DNA of 64,000 nt from Rhizobium sp. GN54 (GTDB lineage Bacteria; Pseudomonadota; Alphaproteobacteria; Rhizobiales; Rhizobiaceae): NCBI RefSeq assembly GCF_021026345.1, contig NZ_JAJNCZ010000002.1:1-64000 (forward strand), given 5' to 3'. Under the pieces are notes generated by a model. That model was not told where the DNA came from, made no database searches, and saw only the letters and a program-made list of their open reading frames with translations. Positions within the stretch are counted from its first letter, which is position 1; each line of letters begins with the position of its first letter. Below, piece by piece: positions 33,295 through 41,762 of the stretch. A program made the position numbers and the translations under genes.

Positions 33295-34892
33295 CGGCGG
33301 TCTCCGGCAAGGATATGGCGGGCGGCGTTCCAGCCGGCGAGGCCGGAGATGCCGCCGCCGGGGTGGGCGCCGGCACTGGCGAGATACAGGCCCTCGATCG
33401 GCGTGGCATAGCCGGAGGCCGCCCCCGTCGGCCGGTTGACCAGCAACTGGTCGGCCTGCAATTCGCCATGATGCCAATGGCCGCCGGGAAGATTGTATTC
33501 CGCCTCGATGTCTGCGGGCGTGGAAAGCTCGGCAGCGAGGATCGTGTCCGAGAGGCCCGGCGCGTGGCGCTCGAGGATGTCGATCACGATCCGCAGGAAG
33601 GCGGGCTTGCCGGTCTCCCAGCCCGCCTTGAGCTTGTAGGGTGCGTATTGCACCAGCGCCGAGAGCGTGCAGGCGCCGTCCGGCGCGAGCGTGCTGTCTG
33701 CCAGGCTCGGCAGCACGATCTCCATCACCGGATCGGGCGAGAACTCGCCGTACTTGGCCGGGTTGAAGGCGTTTTCGACATGGGTCATCGAGCGGGCGAT
33801 GACGATGCGGCCGGCGTGGTCGCGGCCGGAGAGGCCGGCGAAGCTCGGCATGCGCGAGAGCGCCAGGTCGAGCTTGGCGACGTTGCCGGCGGAGCGGACG
33901 TGGCGGATGGCGCGCAGGAAGCCTGTGCCGGTCTCTGCGGCATCGACGAGTTGCAGGAACGTCGCCTGCGGGTGGATGGCCGAGACGACCACCGGGGCGG
34001 ACAGCTCCGAGCCGTCTGCCAGCACGACGCCGCCGGCCTTGCCGCGATCGGCGAGGATGCGGCCGACGCGGGCGCCGCAGCGGATGGTGACGCCGGCCGT
34101 CTCCGCCGCCTTGAGGAAAGCGGGAGCGACCGCGGCCATGCCGCCCTGCGGGATGAACTGGCCGCCCGCCTTGCCGTCCGCTTCACCGGTGAGGCGATAG
34201 TAGAGGCCGAGCAACGATGTCGGCGAGCGCGGCCCGAGGTGAATGCCGAGCGTGGCGTCGAAGGCGAGCAGGCCCTTCAGCCGGTCGTCTTCGAGGTATT
34301 CGTCGGCGACGTCGGCGACGTTCATCAGGAGCATGCGCAGGAAATCGCGACCCTCGGCGCGGCCCTTGCGGATGACGCCGAAGCCGGCGGCCATCAACGT
34401 CGAGATGTCGCCGATGCCGATCGCGCCGAGTTGCGGCGGGGCGCGGCGCAGGAAACGCTTGAGGATGCCGGCCTGGAAGGTGAGCTTGTCGCGCAGGCGG
34501 GAGAAGGCCGCCGCCTCGTCCGCCGTCACGCCGTCGATCGTTTCGCCATAGGCGCCGCGGAGCACCGCCGGCTCGCGCTCGCCGTCGAGGACGGCGGTGG
34601 GCATGGCGGGGCCGGGCGTCGCCGCAAGCGCGATCCCGAGGTCGCGGGCGACTTCTGGATCGAGCCGGTTGACGAGGTGGGCGAGGCCGGCGGAGCGGAA
34701 GCCGGGGGCGAATTCGCGCCCGCGCATTGCGCCGCCCGGCGCATTCGCCGCCTCCAGCACCAGAACCCTGCGGCCGCTGCGGCCGAGCTTGGCGGCGGCG
34801 GCGAGGCCGTTGTGGCCGGCGCCGATGACGATCGCGTCATAGCTCTGCGCGGCGGTTTTCGGGGAACTCGGCGGTGCGTCAGATGACGTCAT
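33291..34892 (-). CDS. FAD-dependent oxidoreductase, PYROXD2/CrtI-like (second of pair)
   Basis: 533 residues. The N-terminal dinucleotide-binding motif AIVIGAGHNGLAAAAKLGRSGRRVLVLE begins at about residue 20. The middle shows PQGGMAAVAPAFLKAA and the C-terminus ends with GLYLASAGAHPGGGISGLAGWNAAR, the phytoene-desaturase-type FAD loop. This NAD(P)/FAD oxidoreductase group includes human PYROXD2 and many bacterial proteins of unknown substrate. It is not a carotenoid gene by context. The start overlaps the end of the upstream homologous gene by 14 bp, and its stop overlaps the aminomethyltransferase start. A heteromer with the preceding gene product is possible. Confidence 0.85.
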   Translation of the reverse strand: MTSSDAPPSSPKTAAQSYDAIVIGAGHNGLAAAAKLGRSGRRVLVLEAANAPGGAMRGREFAPGFRSAGLAHLVNRLDPEVARDLGIALAATPGPAMPTAVLDGEREPAVLRGAYGETIDGVTADEAAAFSRLRDKLTFQAGILKRFLRRAPPQLGAIGIGDISTLMAAGFGVIRKGRAEGRDFLRMLLMNVADVADEYLEDDRLKGLLAFDATLGIHLGPRSPTSLLGLYYRLTGEADGKAGGQFIPQGGMAAVAPAFLKAAETAGVTIRCGARVGRILADRGKAGGVVLADGSELSAPVVVSAIHPQATFLQLVDAAETGTGFLRAIRHVRSAGNVAKLDLALSRMPSFAGLSGRDHAGRIVIARSMTHVENAFNPAKYGEFSPDPVMEIVLPSLADSTLAPDGACTLSALVQYAPYKLKAGWETGKPAFLRIVIDILERHAPGLSDTILAAELSTPADIEAEYNLPGGHWHHGELQADQLLVNRPTGAASGYATPIEGLYLASAGAHPGGGISGLAGWNAARHILAGDRR

Positions 34893-36498
34893 GGGCGTTG
34901 CTCATCGTCTCGGGGCTGCGCTTGAGGTCGCGGAGGATCTCCATCGCGGCGTTGCGTCCGGGCGCGCCCATGACGCCGCCGCCCGGGTGGGTGGAGGAGC
35001 CGCAGATATAGAGGCCGGCGATCGGGCTGCGGTATTGCGCGTAGCCGGGCACCGGGCGGTTGAACAGGAGCTGGTCGAAGGTCAGTTCGCCCTGGAAGAT
35101 ATTGCCCTCTGTCAGCCCGACCTCGGCCTCCAGTTCGCGCGGGGTGCGCACCTCCATGTGGACAATGCGGTCGCGGAAGCCGGGCGAATAGTCGGCGATC
35201 TGGCCGACGACGGTCTCGGCGAAGGCTGTGCGGTCGGCGTCCGTCCAGTCGCGGCCCTCGACCTTCGGCGGGCAGTACTGCACGAAGCAACTCATGAAGT
35301 GCCTGCCGGGCGAGGTCATGGTCGGGTCGAGCGTCGTCGGGATCATCGTGTCGAGCATGGGATCGGCCGACCAGCGCCCTGCCTTCCAGTCGTCATAGGC
35401 GCGCTCCATGCGCTCGATGCTGTCGGTGAAATGCAGGTCGCCGCGGATGCAGGACGAGCCCTCCGGCAGGGCAGGGAACTCCGGCAGGCTGTCGAGCGCG
35501 ATGTTCACCTTGCCGGACGAGCCGCGCATCTTGAAGTGCTTGACCCGGTGGACGAAGTCTTCGGGCAGGTCGGCCTCGTCGACCAGTTTCAGAAAGGTGC
35601 GTTTCACGTCGGCATTGGAGACGACGAGGTTGGCGCGGATCTCTTCGCCGCTGTCCAGAACGACGCCTGTCGTGCGGCCGCCGCGCGAGAAGATCCTTGC
35701 GACCTCGGCGTCGGTGCGGATCGTGCCGCCGGCGGCGAGGAAGGAACTTGCCAGCGCCTGCGTCACCGCGCCCATGCCGCCACGGGCATAGCCCCAGGCA
35801 CCGACCGAGCCGTCCACCTCGCCCATGTAGTGATGCAGCAGCACATAGGCGGTGCCCGGAGACATGGGGCCGAGAGCGGTGCCGATGATGCCGGAGATCG
35901 CCAGATAGGCCTTGATCACGTCGGTCTCGAAATATTCGTCGAGGAAGTCGGAGATCGACATGGTCCAGAAGCGCAGCGTCTGCGCCATCTCGGCCGGGCT
36001 GAACTCGCCGAATTTCCTTGCGAGGTAAACGAGTTCGGCGATGTCGCGCGGGCGAAAACCGAAGGGATCGGGGGCGGTGCGCATCAGAAGCGGCTGGATG
36101 AAGCGGCACTGGCGGGTGACGTCGCGGGCATAGCGCTCATAGGCCTCGGCGTCGCGCTTCGAATAGCGGGCGAATTCGCGGCGGTGGCTGTCGTGGTCGC
36201 GGTAGGAGGCGAGGTAGTCGCCGTCGCGCGTCAGCACCGCGCCGCCCTCGTAGGCGACGACCTGCAGGCCGTGCCGCGGCAGGTCGAGGTCGCGCATGAT
36301 CTCGGGGCGGAACAGCGAGCAGACATAGGAACAGTTGGAATAGAGGAAGCCCGGCGTCAGCTCCCGGCTGGTGGCAGCCCCGCCGACCCAGCCGTTCTTC
36401 TCCAGCACTGCGACCTTCAGGCCGGCGCGCTGCAGGTAGCCGGCGGTCACCAGGCCGTTGTGGCCGCCGCCCACCACGAGGACGTCATATCGTTGCAT
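34879..36498 (-). CDS. FAD-dependent oxidoreductase, PYROXD2/CrtI-like (first of pair)
   Basis: 539 residues from ATG 36498. The FAD-binding start YDVLVVGGGHNGLVTAGYLQRAGLKVAVLEK, a middle YARGGMGAVTQALASSF and the C-terminal GLYICGSSTHPGGGVMGAPGRNAAMEI repeat the architecture of its neighbour, pointing to an old duplication. The substrate is unknown; amine or imine oxidation would fit the gene set. It is the first gene of the minus operon, 60 bp from the BetI-type operator. It overlaps the second flavoprotein gene by 14 bp. Confidence 0.85.
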   Translation of the reverse strand: MQRYDVLVVGGGHNGLVTAGYLQRAGLKVAVLEKNGWVGGAATSRELTPGFLYSNCSYVCSLFRPEIMRDLDLPRHGLQVVAYEGGAVLTRDGDYLASYRDHDSHRREFARYSKRDAEAYERYARDVTRQCRFIQPLLMRTAPDPFGFRPRDIAELVYLARKFGEFSPAEMAQTLRFWTMSISDFLDEYFETDVIKAYLAISGIIGTALGPMSPGTAYVLLHHYMGEVDGSVGAWGYARGGMGAVTQALASSFLAAGGTIRTDAEVARIFSRGGRTTGVVLDSGEEIRANLVVSNADVKRTFLKLVDEADLPEDFVHRVKHFKMRGSSGKVNIALDSLPEFPALPEGSSCIRGDLHFTDSIERMERAYDDWKAGRWSADPMLDTMIPTTLDPTMTSPGRHFMSCFVQYCPPKVEGRDWTDADRTAFAETVVGQIADYSPGFRDRIVHMEVRTPRELEAEVGLTEGNIFQGELTFDQLLFNRPVPGYAQYRSPIAGLYICGSSTHPGGGVMGAPGRNAAMEILRDLKRSPETMSNAHDVI

Positions 36499-36557
36499 CC
36501 GCGTTCTCCCTCATTGATCGAAAGGCTGCATCAAACGCAAAAACTTGTCCAGATATT

Positions 36558-36576
36558 TTGAATGAATATTCAGCAA
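36558..36576. promoter_or_regulatory. BetI-type operator, copy 1 (divergent promoter)
   Basis: TTGAATGAATATTCAGCAA. The core TGAAT-GAAT-ATTCA is an inverted repeat. It matches the sites at 43659-43675 and (reverse strand) 46526-46544; the shared consensus is TTGAAYGAAYRTTCA. It lies between the flavoprotein operon (minus) and the methyltransferase-regulator operon (plus), so one site can control seven genes. The likely binder is the BetI-like protein of 37470-38174. Confidence 0.7.
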
Positions 36577-36657
36577 GTATGTTGCAATCGCCTGATAATG
36601 CGCTAGAATTTCGCGTCGGGAATGACAGGGCGCGGGACGGTCTTGCGAGGGGAGATC

Positions 36658-37473
36658 ATGGCGGCGAACGGCGAGGCCGGGCAGGAGCACGAGCCGGAAT
36701 ACGACGACGAGGCGATCCGTTTCCTCGCGGTCGTATGGGGCGAGGGGTATCTGTCGCCCGGCGGTTCGCAGGAGGTGGACCGCGTGCTCGCGGGCATCGA
36801 TCTTTCGGGGAAGTCGGTGCTCGATTTCGGCTGCGGCGCGGGCGGCGTCACGCTGCACATCGCCAAGGCGCACGGGCCGGCGGAGATCGTCGGCTACGAC
36901 GTCGAGCAGCCGGTGGTCGACCGGGCGCGGGCGGCAGCGGTGCGCGAGGGGCTGACGGCGCAGGTCCGCTTCATCGCCACGCCGCCCAGCCGGCTGCCCT
37001 TCGACGACTGTGAGTTCGACCTCGTCTTTTCCAAGGATGCGATGGTGCATGTGCCCGACAAGGCGGCGCTCTTTGCCGAGCTCTTCCGCGTGCTGAAGCC
37101 CGGCGGCAGGCTTGCCGCCTCCGACTGGCTGATTTCCCATGACGGCGAGCCGTCGCAGGAGATGAAGGACTATATCGAAGCCGAGGGGCTGAGCTTCGGC
37201 ATGGCCTCTCCGTCGCATTACCTGCAGGCGATGGGTGCGGCCGGCTTTGCCGACGTCTCGACCACCGATCGCAACGGCTGGTACCGCGAGGTGGCGCGCA
37301 CCGAGCTGGAGCGGCTGCAGGGCGCTTTGCATGCCGCTGCCGTCGCCGCTGTCGGCGAGGCCTATGTCGCAAAGAATATCCGCACCTGGATCGCCATGCA
37401 GAAGGTGCTTGACAGCGGCGAACATTGCCCCACTCATCTTTTCGGCAGCAAGCCGGCCGGTGATCTTCCGTGA
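36658..37473 (+). CDS. SAM-dependent methyltransferase, phosphoethanolamine-methyltransferase-like
   Basis: 271 residues from ATG 36658, after GAGGGGAG 3-10 bp upstream. Class I Rossmann methyltransferase: SAM motif VLDFGCGAGGVTLHIA (about residues 58-73), acidic loop YDVEQPVVD and motif LVFSKDAMVHVPDKAALFAELFRVLKPGG. The segment FLAVVWGEGYLSPGG before motif I resembles the FGENYISxGG stretch typical of phosphoethanolamine/phosphocholine-type N-methyltransferases. It may methylate an amine, or move methyl groups in the same pathway as the demethylases around it. It leads the plus operon and overlaps the regulator gene by 4 bp (GTGA). Confidence 0.8.
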   Translation: MAANGEAGQEHEPEYDDEAIRFLAVVWGEGYLSPGGSQEVDRVLAGIDLSGKSVLDFGCGAGGVTLHIAKAHGPAEIVGYDVEQPVVDRARAAAVREGLTAQVRFIATPPSRLPFDDCEFDLVFSKDAMVHVPDKAALFAELFRVLKPGGRLAASDWLISHDGEPSQEMKDYIEAEGLSFGMASPSHYLQAMGAAGFADVSTTDRNGWYREVARTELERLQGALHAAAVAAVGEAYVAKNIRTWIAMQKVLDSGEHCPTHLFGSKPAGDLP

Positions 37474-38174
37474 ACGAGGCGCTGCGAAATCCCAAAATGA
37501 GAACGGCGGTGAAGATGCGGGCGAATGCGGCGCAGAAGGACGTGACTGACATCGAGAAGAAGGGCCGCAAGGCCTCCAAGGAGGCGAGGCGGCTGCAACT
37601 GATCGAGGCGACGATCGATTCGCTCGCCCGGCGCGGCTATGCCGAGACGACGCTGGCCGATGTCGCCGACGGGGCCGGGCTGTCGCGCGGCATCGTCAAT
37701 TTCCACTTCGAGAGCAAGGAAAAGCTGCTCGTTGCCACGCTGCAGGCGATGGCGGACGAATATGCCAACCACTGGAACTCGGCGCTGGAGAAGGCGGGGC
37801 CGCGGCCGGCCGAACAGCTCTGGGCGCTCGTCGCCGCCGATTTCGACCGGCGGATCTGCACCAAGCGCAAGCTGGCCGCCTGGTGCGCCTTCTGGGGCGA
37901 GGCCAAGTCGCGGCCGACCTACCAGGCGCTCTGCGGCGCGCGCGACGTCAAGTACCAGGAGATGGTGATCTCGCTCTGCGCCGCGCTGAAGGCGGAGGGC
38001 GGCTACGACTATGCGGCCGAGCCGATGGCGCTTTCCGTCTCCAGCATGCTGGAAGGGCTGTGGCTGCGCCTGATGATGGGCAACGGCCTCACCCGCGAGC
38101 AGGCGCACGAGGCGGCGATCGAGGCGATCGTCGCGCTGTTTCCGAAGCACATCGCCAGAAACGGACCGAAATAG
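37470..38174 (+). CDS. BetI-like TetR-family regulator
   Basis: 234 residues from GTG 37470, coupled to the methyltransferase by a 4-bp overlap. Later in-frame ATGs at 37497 and 37515 are alternatives. The helix-turn-helix lies at about residues 36-80 (RRLQLIEATIDSLARRGYAETTLADVADGAGLSRGIVNFHF in overlapping blocks). The C-terminal domain follows BetI: KRKLAAWCAFWGEAKSRPTYQ and LSVSSMLEGLWLRLMMG. BetI itself represses choline-betaine genes and responds to choline. The three conserved palindromes at 36558, 43659 and 46526 are the likely targets. The ligand here is unknown, probably the imported amine. Confidence 0.87.
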   Translation: MNEALRNPKMRTAVKMRANAAQKDVTDIEKKGRKASKEARRLQLIEATIDSLARRGYAETTLADVADGAGLSRGIVNFHFESKEKLLVATLQAMADEYANHWNSALEKAGPRPAEQLWALVAADFDRRICTKRKLAAWCAFWGEAKSRPTYQALCGARDVKYQEMVISLCAALKAEGGYDYAAEPMALSVSSMLEGLWLRLMMGNGLTREQAHEAAIEAIVALFPKHIARNGPK

Positions 38175-38199
38175 CCAACCAGAAAAAGGGGGAATGCGC

Positions 38200-39279
38200 A
38201 TGAGCAACTCGAACAGGGCCGGAGCTTTTCTCGCGGCCGTCATGGCCGCGGCGTTGTCCCTCTCGACCGCCCCGCCAGCCGCAGCCGACGGGCTGACGGT
38301 GTTCGACTGGTCGGGCTACGAGGATCCGGCCTTCTTTCCCGCCTATATGGAGAAATACGGAAGCCCGCCGGATTTCGCCTTCTTCGGCGACGAGGAAGAG
38401 GCGTTCCAGAAGCTGCGGGCCGGCTTCAAGGCCGATGTCGCCCATCCCTGTTCGCAGAGCGTGGCGAAATGGCGCGACGCTGGGCTGCTGGAACCGCTGG
38501 ACACCTCGAGGCTGAGCCACTGGGACGATGTCCTGCCGGGCTTCAAGGCGATGAAGGGCCTGATGACCTCCGATGACGGCACCGCCTGGCTGATCCCGTT
38601 CGAATGGGGCAATACCGTGCTCACCTACCGTACCGACACCGTCAAGCCGGAGGAGGTGGCCTCGCTGAAGGCCTTTGCCGATCCGAAGTTCAAGGATCGC
38701 GTGTCGATCGGCGACAATGTCGACGATGCCTATGCGCTGGCGGCGCTCGCGATCGGGCTGAAGGATTGGTCGAAGATGACCGACGAGCAGTTCCAGGCGG
38801 CTTCCGATTTCCTGCGCGAGGTGCACCAGAACGTCAGGCTCTACTGGACCGACAACACCGAGGTGAGCCAGGCGATGGCGGCCGGCGAGATCGACCTCGC
38901 CTGGGCCTGGAACGAGACGGCGGCGACGCTGCAGTCGGAAAGCGTGCCGGTCGACATCAGGCGCGACACGGTCGAGGGGCTGTCCACCTGGGTGTGCGGC
39001 TACGTGCGGCTGAAGGGGGGGACGGGAAGTGCCGACCAGGCCTACGACTATCTCAACGCGCTGACCGATCCGGCCATCGCGCCCTACATGGTCGAGACCT
39101 GGGGCTACGGCCACGCCAACGCCAAGGGCATGGCGTCCGTCGATCCGGCCATCCTGAAGCAGAAGGGCTACGGCGACGTCGAGGCCTTCATGGCCGATAC
39201 GCTGTTCCAGTCCCCCTTGCCGAACGCGTTGCGCCAGAAGATGATCGCCGAGTTCGAGAAGATCAAATCGGGATACTGA
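38200..39279 (+). CDS. PotD-like ABC substrate-binding protein
   Basis: 359 residues. Tandem ATGs occur at 38194 and 38200; GGGGG sits 8 bp before the second, which is preferred. Sec signal peptide with cleavage near AAA-DG (residues 29-31). The mature part opens LTVFDWSGYEDPAFFPAYMEKYG and has an FGDEEEAFQKLRAGFKADVAHPC segment, the pattern of spermidine/putrescine-type binding proteins (PotD/SpuE class). These bind cationic amines. The cognate permease and ATPase genes are in the converging minus operon 40644-43495. Last three bases of its stop overlap the start of the amine oxidase gene. Confidence 0.88.
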   Translation: MSNSNRAGAFLAAVMAAALSLSTAPPAAADGLTVFDWSGYEDPAFFPAYMEKYGSPPDFAFFGDEEEAFQKLRAGFKADVAHPCSQSVAKWRDAGLLEPLDTSRLSHWDDVLPGFKAMKGLMTSDDGTAWLIPFEWGNTVLTYRTDTVKPEEVASLKAFADPKFKDRVSIGDNVDDAYALAALAIGLKDWSKMTDEQFQAASDFLREVHQNVRLYWTDNTEVSQAMAAGEIDLAWAWNETAATLQSESVPVDIRRDTVEGLSTWVCGYVRLKGGTGSADQAYDYLNALTDPAIAPYMVETWGYGHANAKGMASVDPAILKQKGYGDVEAFMADTLFQSPLPNALRQKMIAEFEKIKSGY

Positions 39280-40541
39280 TGTCGCAGCGTCATGACGTCC
39301 TTGTCGTCGGGGCCGGCTTTGCCGGCCTTTCGGCCGTGGCCTCGCTGCTCGACAGGGGCATGGACGTGGTGGTGCTGGAAGCTGCGGCTCGCGTCGGCGG
39401 GCGGGTCGAGTCCGCCGTGTTCAATGACGGGACCCGCGTCGACACCGGCGCGCAGTTCGTCTGCGACGACATGGAAAACGTCATCGCGCTCCTCGCCCGC
39501 TACGGCAAGACGCTGGTGCACACGCCGATGGCGGGCGAAAGCGTCGTTCAGCCGCCCGGGCGTGATGATGACGAGGCCTATGCGCGCTCGCGCGCCCTGC
39601 GGCTGCAACTGCGCGGGCTCAATCCGGCCGATCCGGCGCTCGCCGGGCTGACGGTCGCCGACTGGCTGGCGGCGCAGTCCGTCAGCCCGGACACAGCACT
39701 CGCCTTCCGCTCGACCGTCGAGGGCCTGTGGTGTCGGCCGATCGGCGAACTGCCGCTCTGGTATCTGGTCTCGAACGACCGGCGCATCACCAACCGGCAG
39801 ACCGAGATCGAGTATTTCGTCGGGGAGACCATCCATTCGCTGGCCGAGGACATGGCCGCCGCTCTCGGCAGCCGCCTGCGGACCGGCCATCCGGTGACGC
39901 GGATCGCGACCGGGCCGGACGGCGTCGAGGCCAGTGCCGCCGGCGCAAGCATTTTCGCCCGGCAGGCGATCGTCGCCGTGCCGCCGGTGATGGCCTCGCG
40001 CATCGCCTACGAACCCGGCCTGCCGCCGAAACTCTCGGCCGCGCTCGGCGCCTGGCGCAGCGGCACGGTGATCAAGGCGCTCGTCCGCTACCGCAGGCCG
40101 TTCTGGCGCGACGAAGGGCTCAGCGGGCTGGTGGCCTGGCGCGATCCGGTCGGCCTGTTCTCCTGCGACGTTAGCCGCGACGGGCCGGGTGCGACCCTCG
40201 TCGTCTTCATCGCCGGACCACTGGCGCAGTCCTGGCGGCAGGGGCCGGAAGCGCAATTGCGGGAAACGATCCTTGAGAAACTCGCCGCCGCCCTCGGCGC
40301 GGAGGCTGGAAACGCCGTTGATCTGATCGTCCGCGACTGGACCGACGACCTCTGGTGCGGCGGCGGCTATGGCGACACGATCTTCGACATGCAGGCCCGG
40401 GACGCCGAGGACATCCTTCGCGCCGGCTTCGGCCCGATCCGTTTCGCCTGCGCGGAACTGTCGCCGTCGTTTCCCTGCTATGTCGAGGGAGCGATCGTGG
40501 CGGGGAGGGCTGCGGTGGAGGCGATGAGTTGCAGGCAGTAG
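39279..40541 (+). CDS. Flavin-containing amine oxidase
   Basis: 420 residues from ATG 39279, which shares its A with the previous stop (TGATG). FAD-binding start HDVLVVGAGFAGLSAVASLLDRGMDVVVLEAAARVGGRV, typical of monoamine oxidase-type flavoproteins. The substrate domain follows with VEGLWCRPIGELPLWYL, and the C-terminal FAD contact SPSFPCYVEGAIVAGRAAVEA. Oxidative deamination or demethylation of an amine is expected. The covalent-FAD cysteine motif of eukaryotic MAO is not evident. Its last codons (CRQ-stop) fall within a GGCARTA heptamer repeat. Confidence 0.88.
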   Translation: MSQRHDVLVVGAGFAGLSAVASLLDRGMDVVVLEAAARVGGRVESAVFNDGTRVDTGAQFVCDDMENVIALLARYGKTLVHTPMAGESVVQPPGRDDDEAYARSRALRLQLRGLNPADPALAGLTVADWLAAQSVSPDTALAFRSTVEGLWCRPIGELPLWYLVSNDRRITNRQTEIEYFVGETIHSLAEDMAAALGSRLRTGHPVTRIATGPDGVEASAAGASIFARQAIVAVPPVMASRIAYEPGLPPKLSAALGAWRSGTVIKALVRYRRPFWRDEGLSGLVAWRDPVGLFSCDVSRDGPGATLVVFIAGPLAQSWRQGPEAQLRETILEKLAAALGAEAGNAVDLIVRDWTDDLWCGGGYGDTIFDMQARDAEDILRAGFGPIRFACAELSPSFPCYVEGAIVAGRAAVEAMSCRQ

Positions 40542-40561
40542 CCAATAGGCAGTGGGCAGTA
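40534..40561. repeat. Heptamer array, left arm (GGCARTA)4
   Basis: Four consecutive 7-mers GGCAGTA GCCAATA GGCAGTG GGCAGTA. The first supplies the end of the amine oxidase gene (its last codon and TAG stop). The array is the inverted counterpart of the longer array at 40610-40658, so the transcript can form a long stem with a 48-nt loop. Confidence 0.85.
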
Positions 40562-40609
40562 GAGCGCCGTTGTTCCGCAGCATTGGCACTCCGGGAATCG
40601 CGGACAATC

Positions 40610-40658
40610 TATTGCCTATTGCCTATTGCCTATTGCCTATTGCCTATTGCCTACTGCC
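40610..40658. repeat. Heptamer array, right arm (TATTGCC)6 TACTGCC
   Basis: Six perfect copies of TATTGCC followed by one TACTGCC, reading rightward; on the minus strand GGCAGTA then six GGCAATA. The end of the converging ATPase gene (SRQ-stop) lies inside it. With the left array it forms an inverted repeat between two convergent genes, where it could act as a bidirectional stop or mRNA-end stabiliser. Perfect copies suggest recent slippage expansion. Confidence 0.9.
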
Positions 40659-41750
40659 TCCTTCCTCCGCCAGCAGCACGAACGCCTCCGGATCGTAGGC
40701 CAGCCTGATGTCGGCGCCGAGCGGCAGGTCGTCGGCGCCGTAGTCGTTGGTCTCGATCATGGAGAGCGGCTGCTCCAGCCCGTCGACGCCGATCGTCAGG
40801 TGCGTCACCTCGCCGAAATAGGCGCGATTCTCGACGCGGCCGACGAGTTCGTGCGGCGCGCGTTCGTCGTCCCACAGCAGGCGCAGGCGTTCCGGGCGGA
40901 TGCCGACTGTGACGTGGCCGTTGGTGGGTGCGAAGCCCTTCGGCCGCTCCAGCCTGATCGTGCCGAAGCGGGCGGTCTCGACGCTGACGCTGTCGCTGCG
41001 TTCGGAGGTGAGCTTCGCCTGCAGGAAGTTCATGCCGCCGAGGAAGTCGGCGACCCTGCGGGTGCGGGGGCGCTGGTAGATCTCCTTCGGGGTGGCGACC
41101 TGGGCGATCCTGCCGCCGAACATCACGGCGATGCGGTCCGACAGCGCCAGCGCCTCGTACTGGTCGTGGGTGACGAGGATGAAGGTGATGCCGACCGCCT
41201 TCTGCAGGCTGCGCAGTTCCACCTGCATCTGCTCGCGCAGCTTCTTGTCCAGTGCCGACAGCGGCTCGTCGAGAAGCAGCACCTTCGGCCGCATGACGAG
41301 CGCGCGGGCAAGCGCGACGCGCTGGCGCTGGCCGCCGGACAGTTCGTTCGCCTTGCGCCGGTCGAGCCCCGTCAGCCGGACCTGGTCGAGCGCGTCGGCG
41401 ACGCGACGGCGCTCCTCGGCGGCGTCGAGCTTCAGCCGCTTCAGCCCGTAGGCGACGTTCTCGCCGACGTCGAGATGGGGGAAGATCGCGTAGTTCTGGA
41501 AGACCATGTTGGTGGGGCGCCTGTTGGCGGGCAGGAGCGTGCTCGGCGTGCCGTCGATCCTGATCTCGCCGGCCGTCGGCACGTCGAAGCCCGCGATCGA
41601 GCGCAGCAGCGTGGTCTTGCCGCAGCCGGAGGGGCCGAGCAGCGAGAAGAACTCGCCGGCGCCGATTTCCAGCGATACGTCGTCGAGCGCGCGGTAGCTG
41701 CCATAGTATCGCGAGACGTTTTCGATCGAGATCATCGGGCGGTCCGGCAT
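40644..41750 (-). CDS. PotA-like ABC transporter ATPase
   Basis: 368 residues from ATG 41750. Walker A GPSGCGKTT, Q-loop MVFQNYAIFPH, signature [16 protein letters not shown], Walker B VLLLDEPLSALD, switch VTHDQYEAL. A C-terminal TOBE domain with VGIRPERLRLLW is typical of polyamine/2-aminoethylphosphonate-type importers. Last gene of the minus operon permease-permease-ATPase, 12 bp after the PotC-like gene. Its final residues are encoded by the heptamer array. Confidence 0.92.
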   Translation of the reverse strand: MPDRPMISIENVSRYYGSYRALDDVSLEIGAGEFFSLLGPSGCGKTTLLRSIAGFDVPTAGEIRIDGTPSTLLPANRRPTNMVFQNYAIFPHLDVGENVAYGLKRLKLDAAEERRRVADALDQVRLTGLDRRKANELSGGQRQRVALARALVMRPKVLLLDEPLSALDKKLREQMQVELRSLQKAVGITFILVTHDQYEALALSDRIAVMFGGRIAQVATPKEIYQRPRTRRVADFLGGMNFLQAKLTSERSDSVSVETARFGTIRLERPKGFAPTNGHVTVGIRPERLRLLWDDERAPHELVGRVENRAYFGEVTHLTIGVDGLEQPLSMIETNDYGADDLPLGADIRLAYDPEAFVLLAEEGGSRQ

Positions 41751-41762
41751 GGCGGGCTCCTG

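Noticed and set aside
40610-40658. Heptamer array as a CRISPR
   Set aside because: Units are 7 bp with no spacers; this is a simple tandem repeat.
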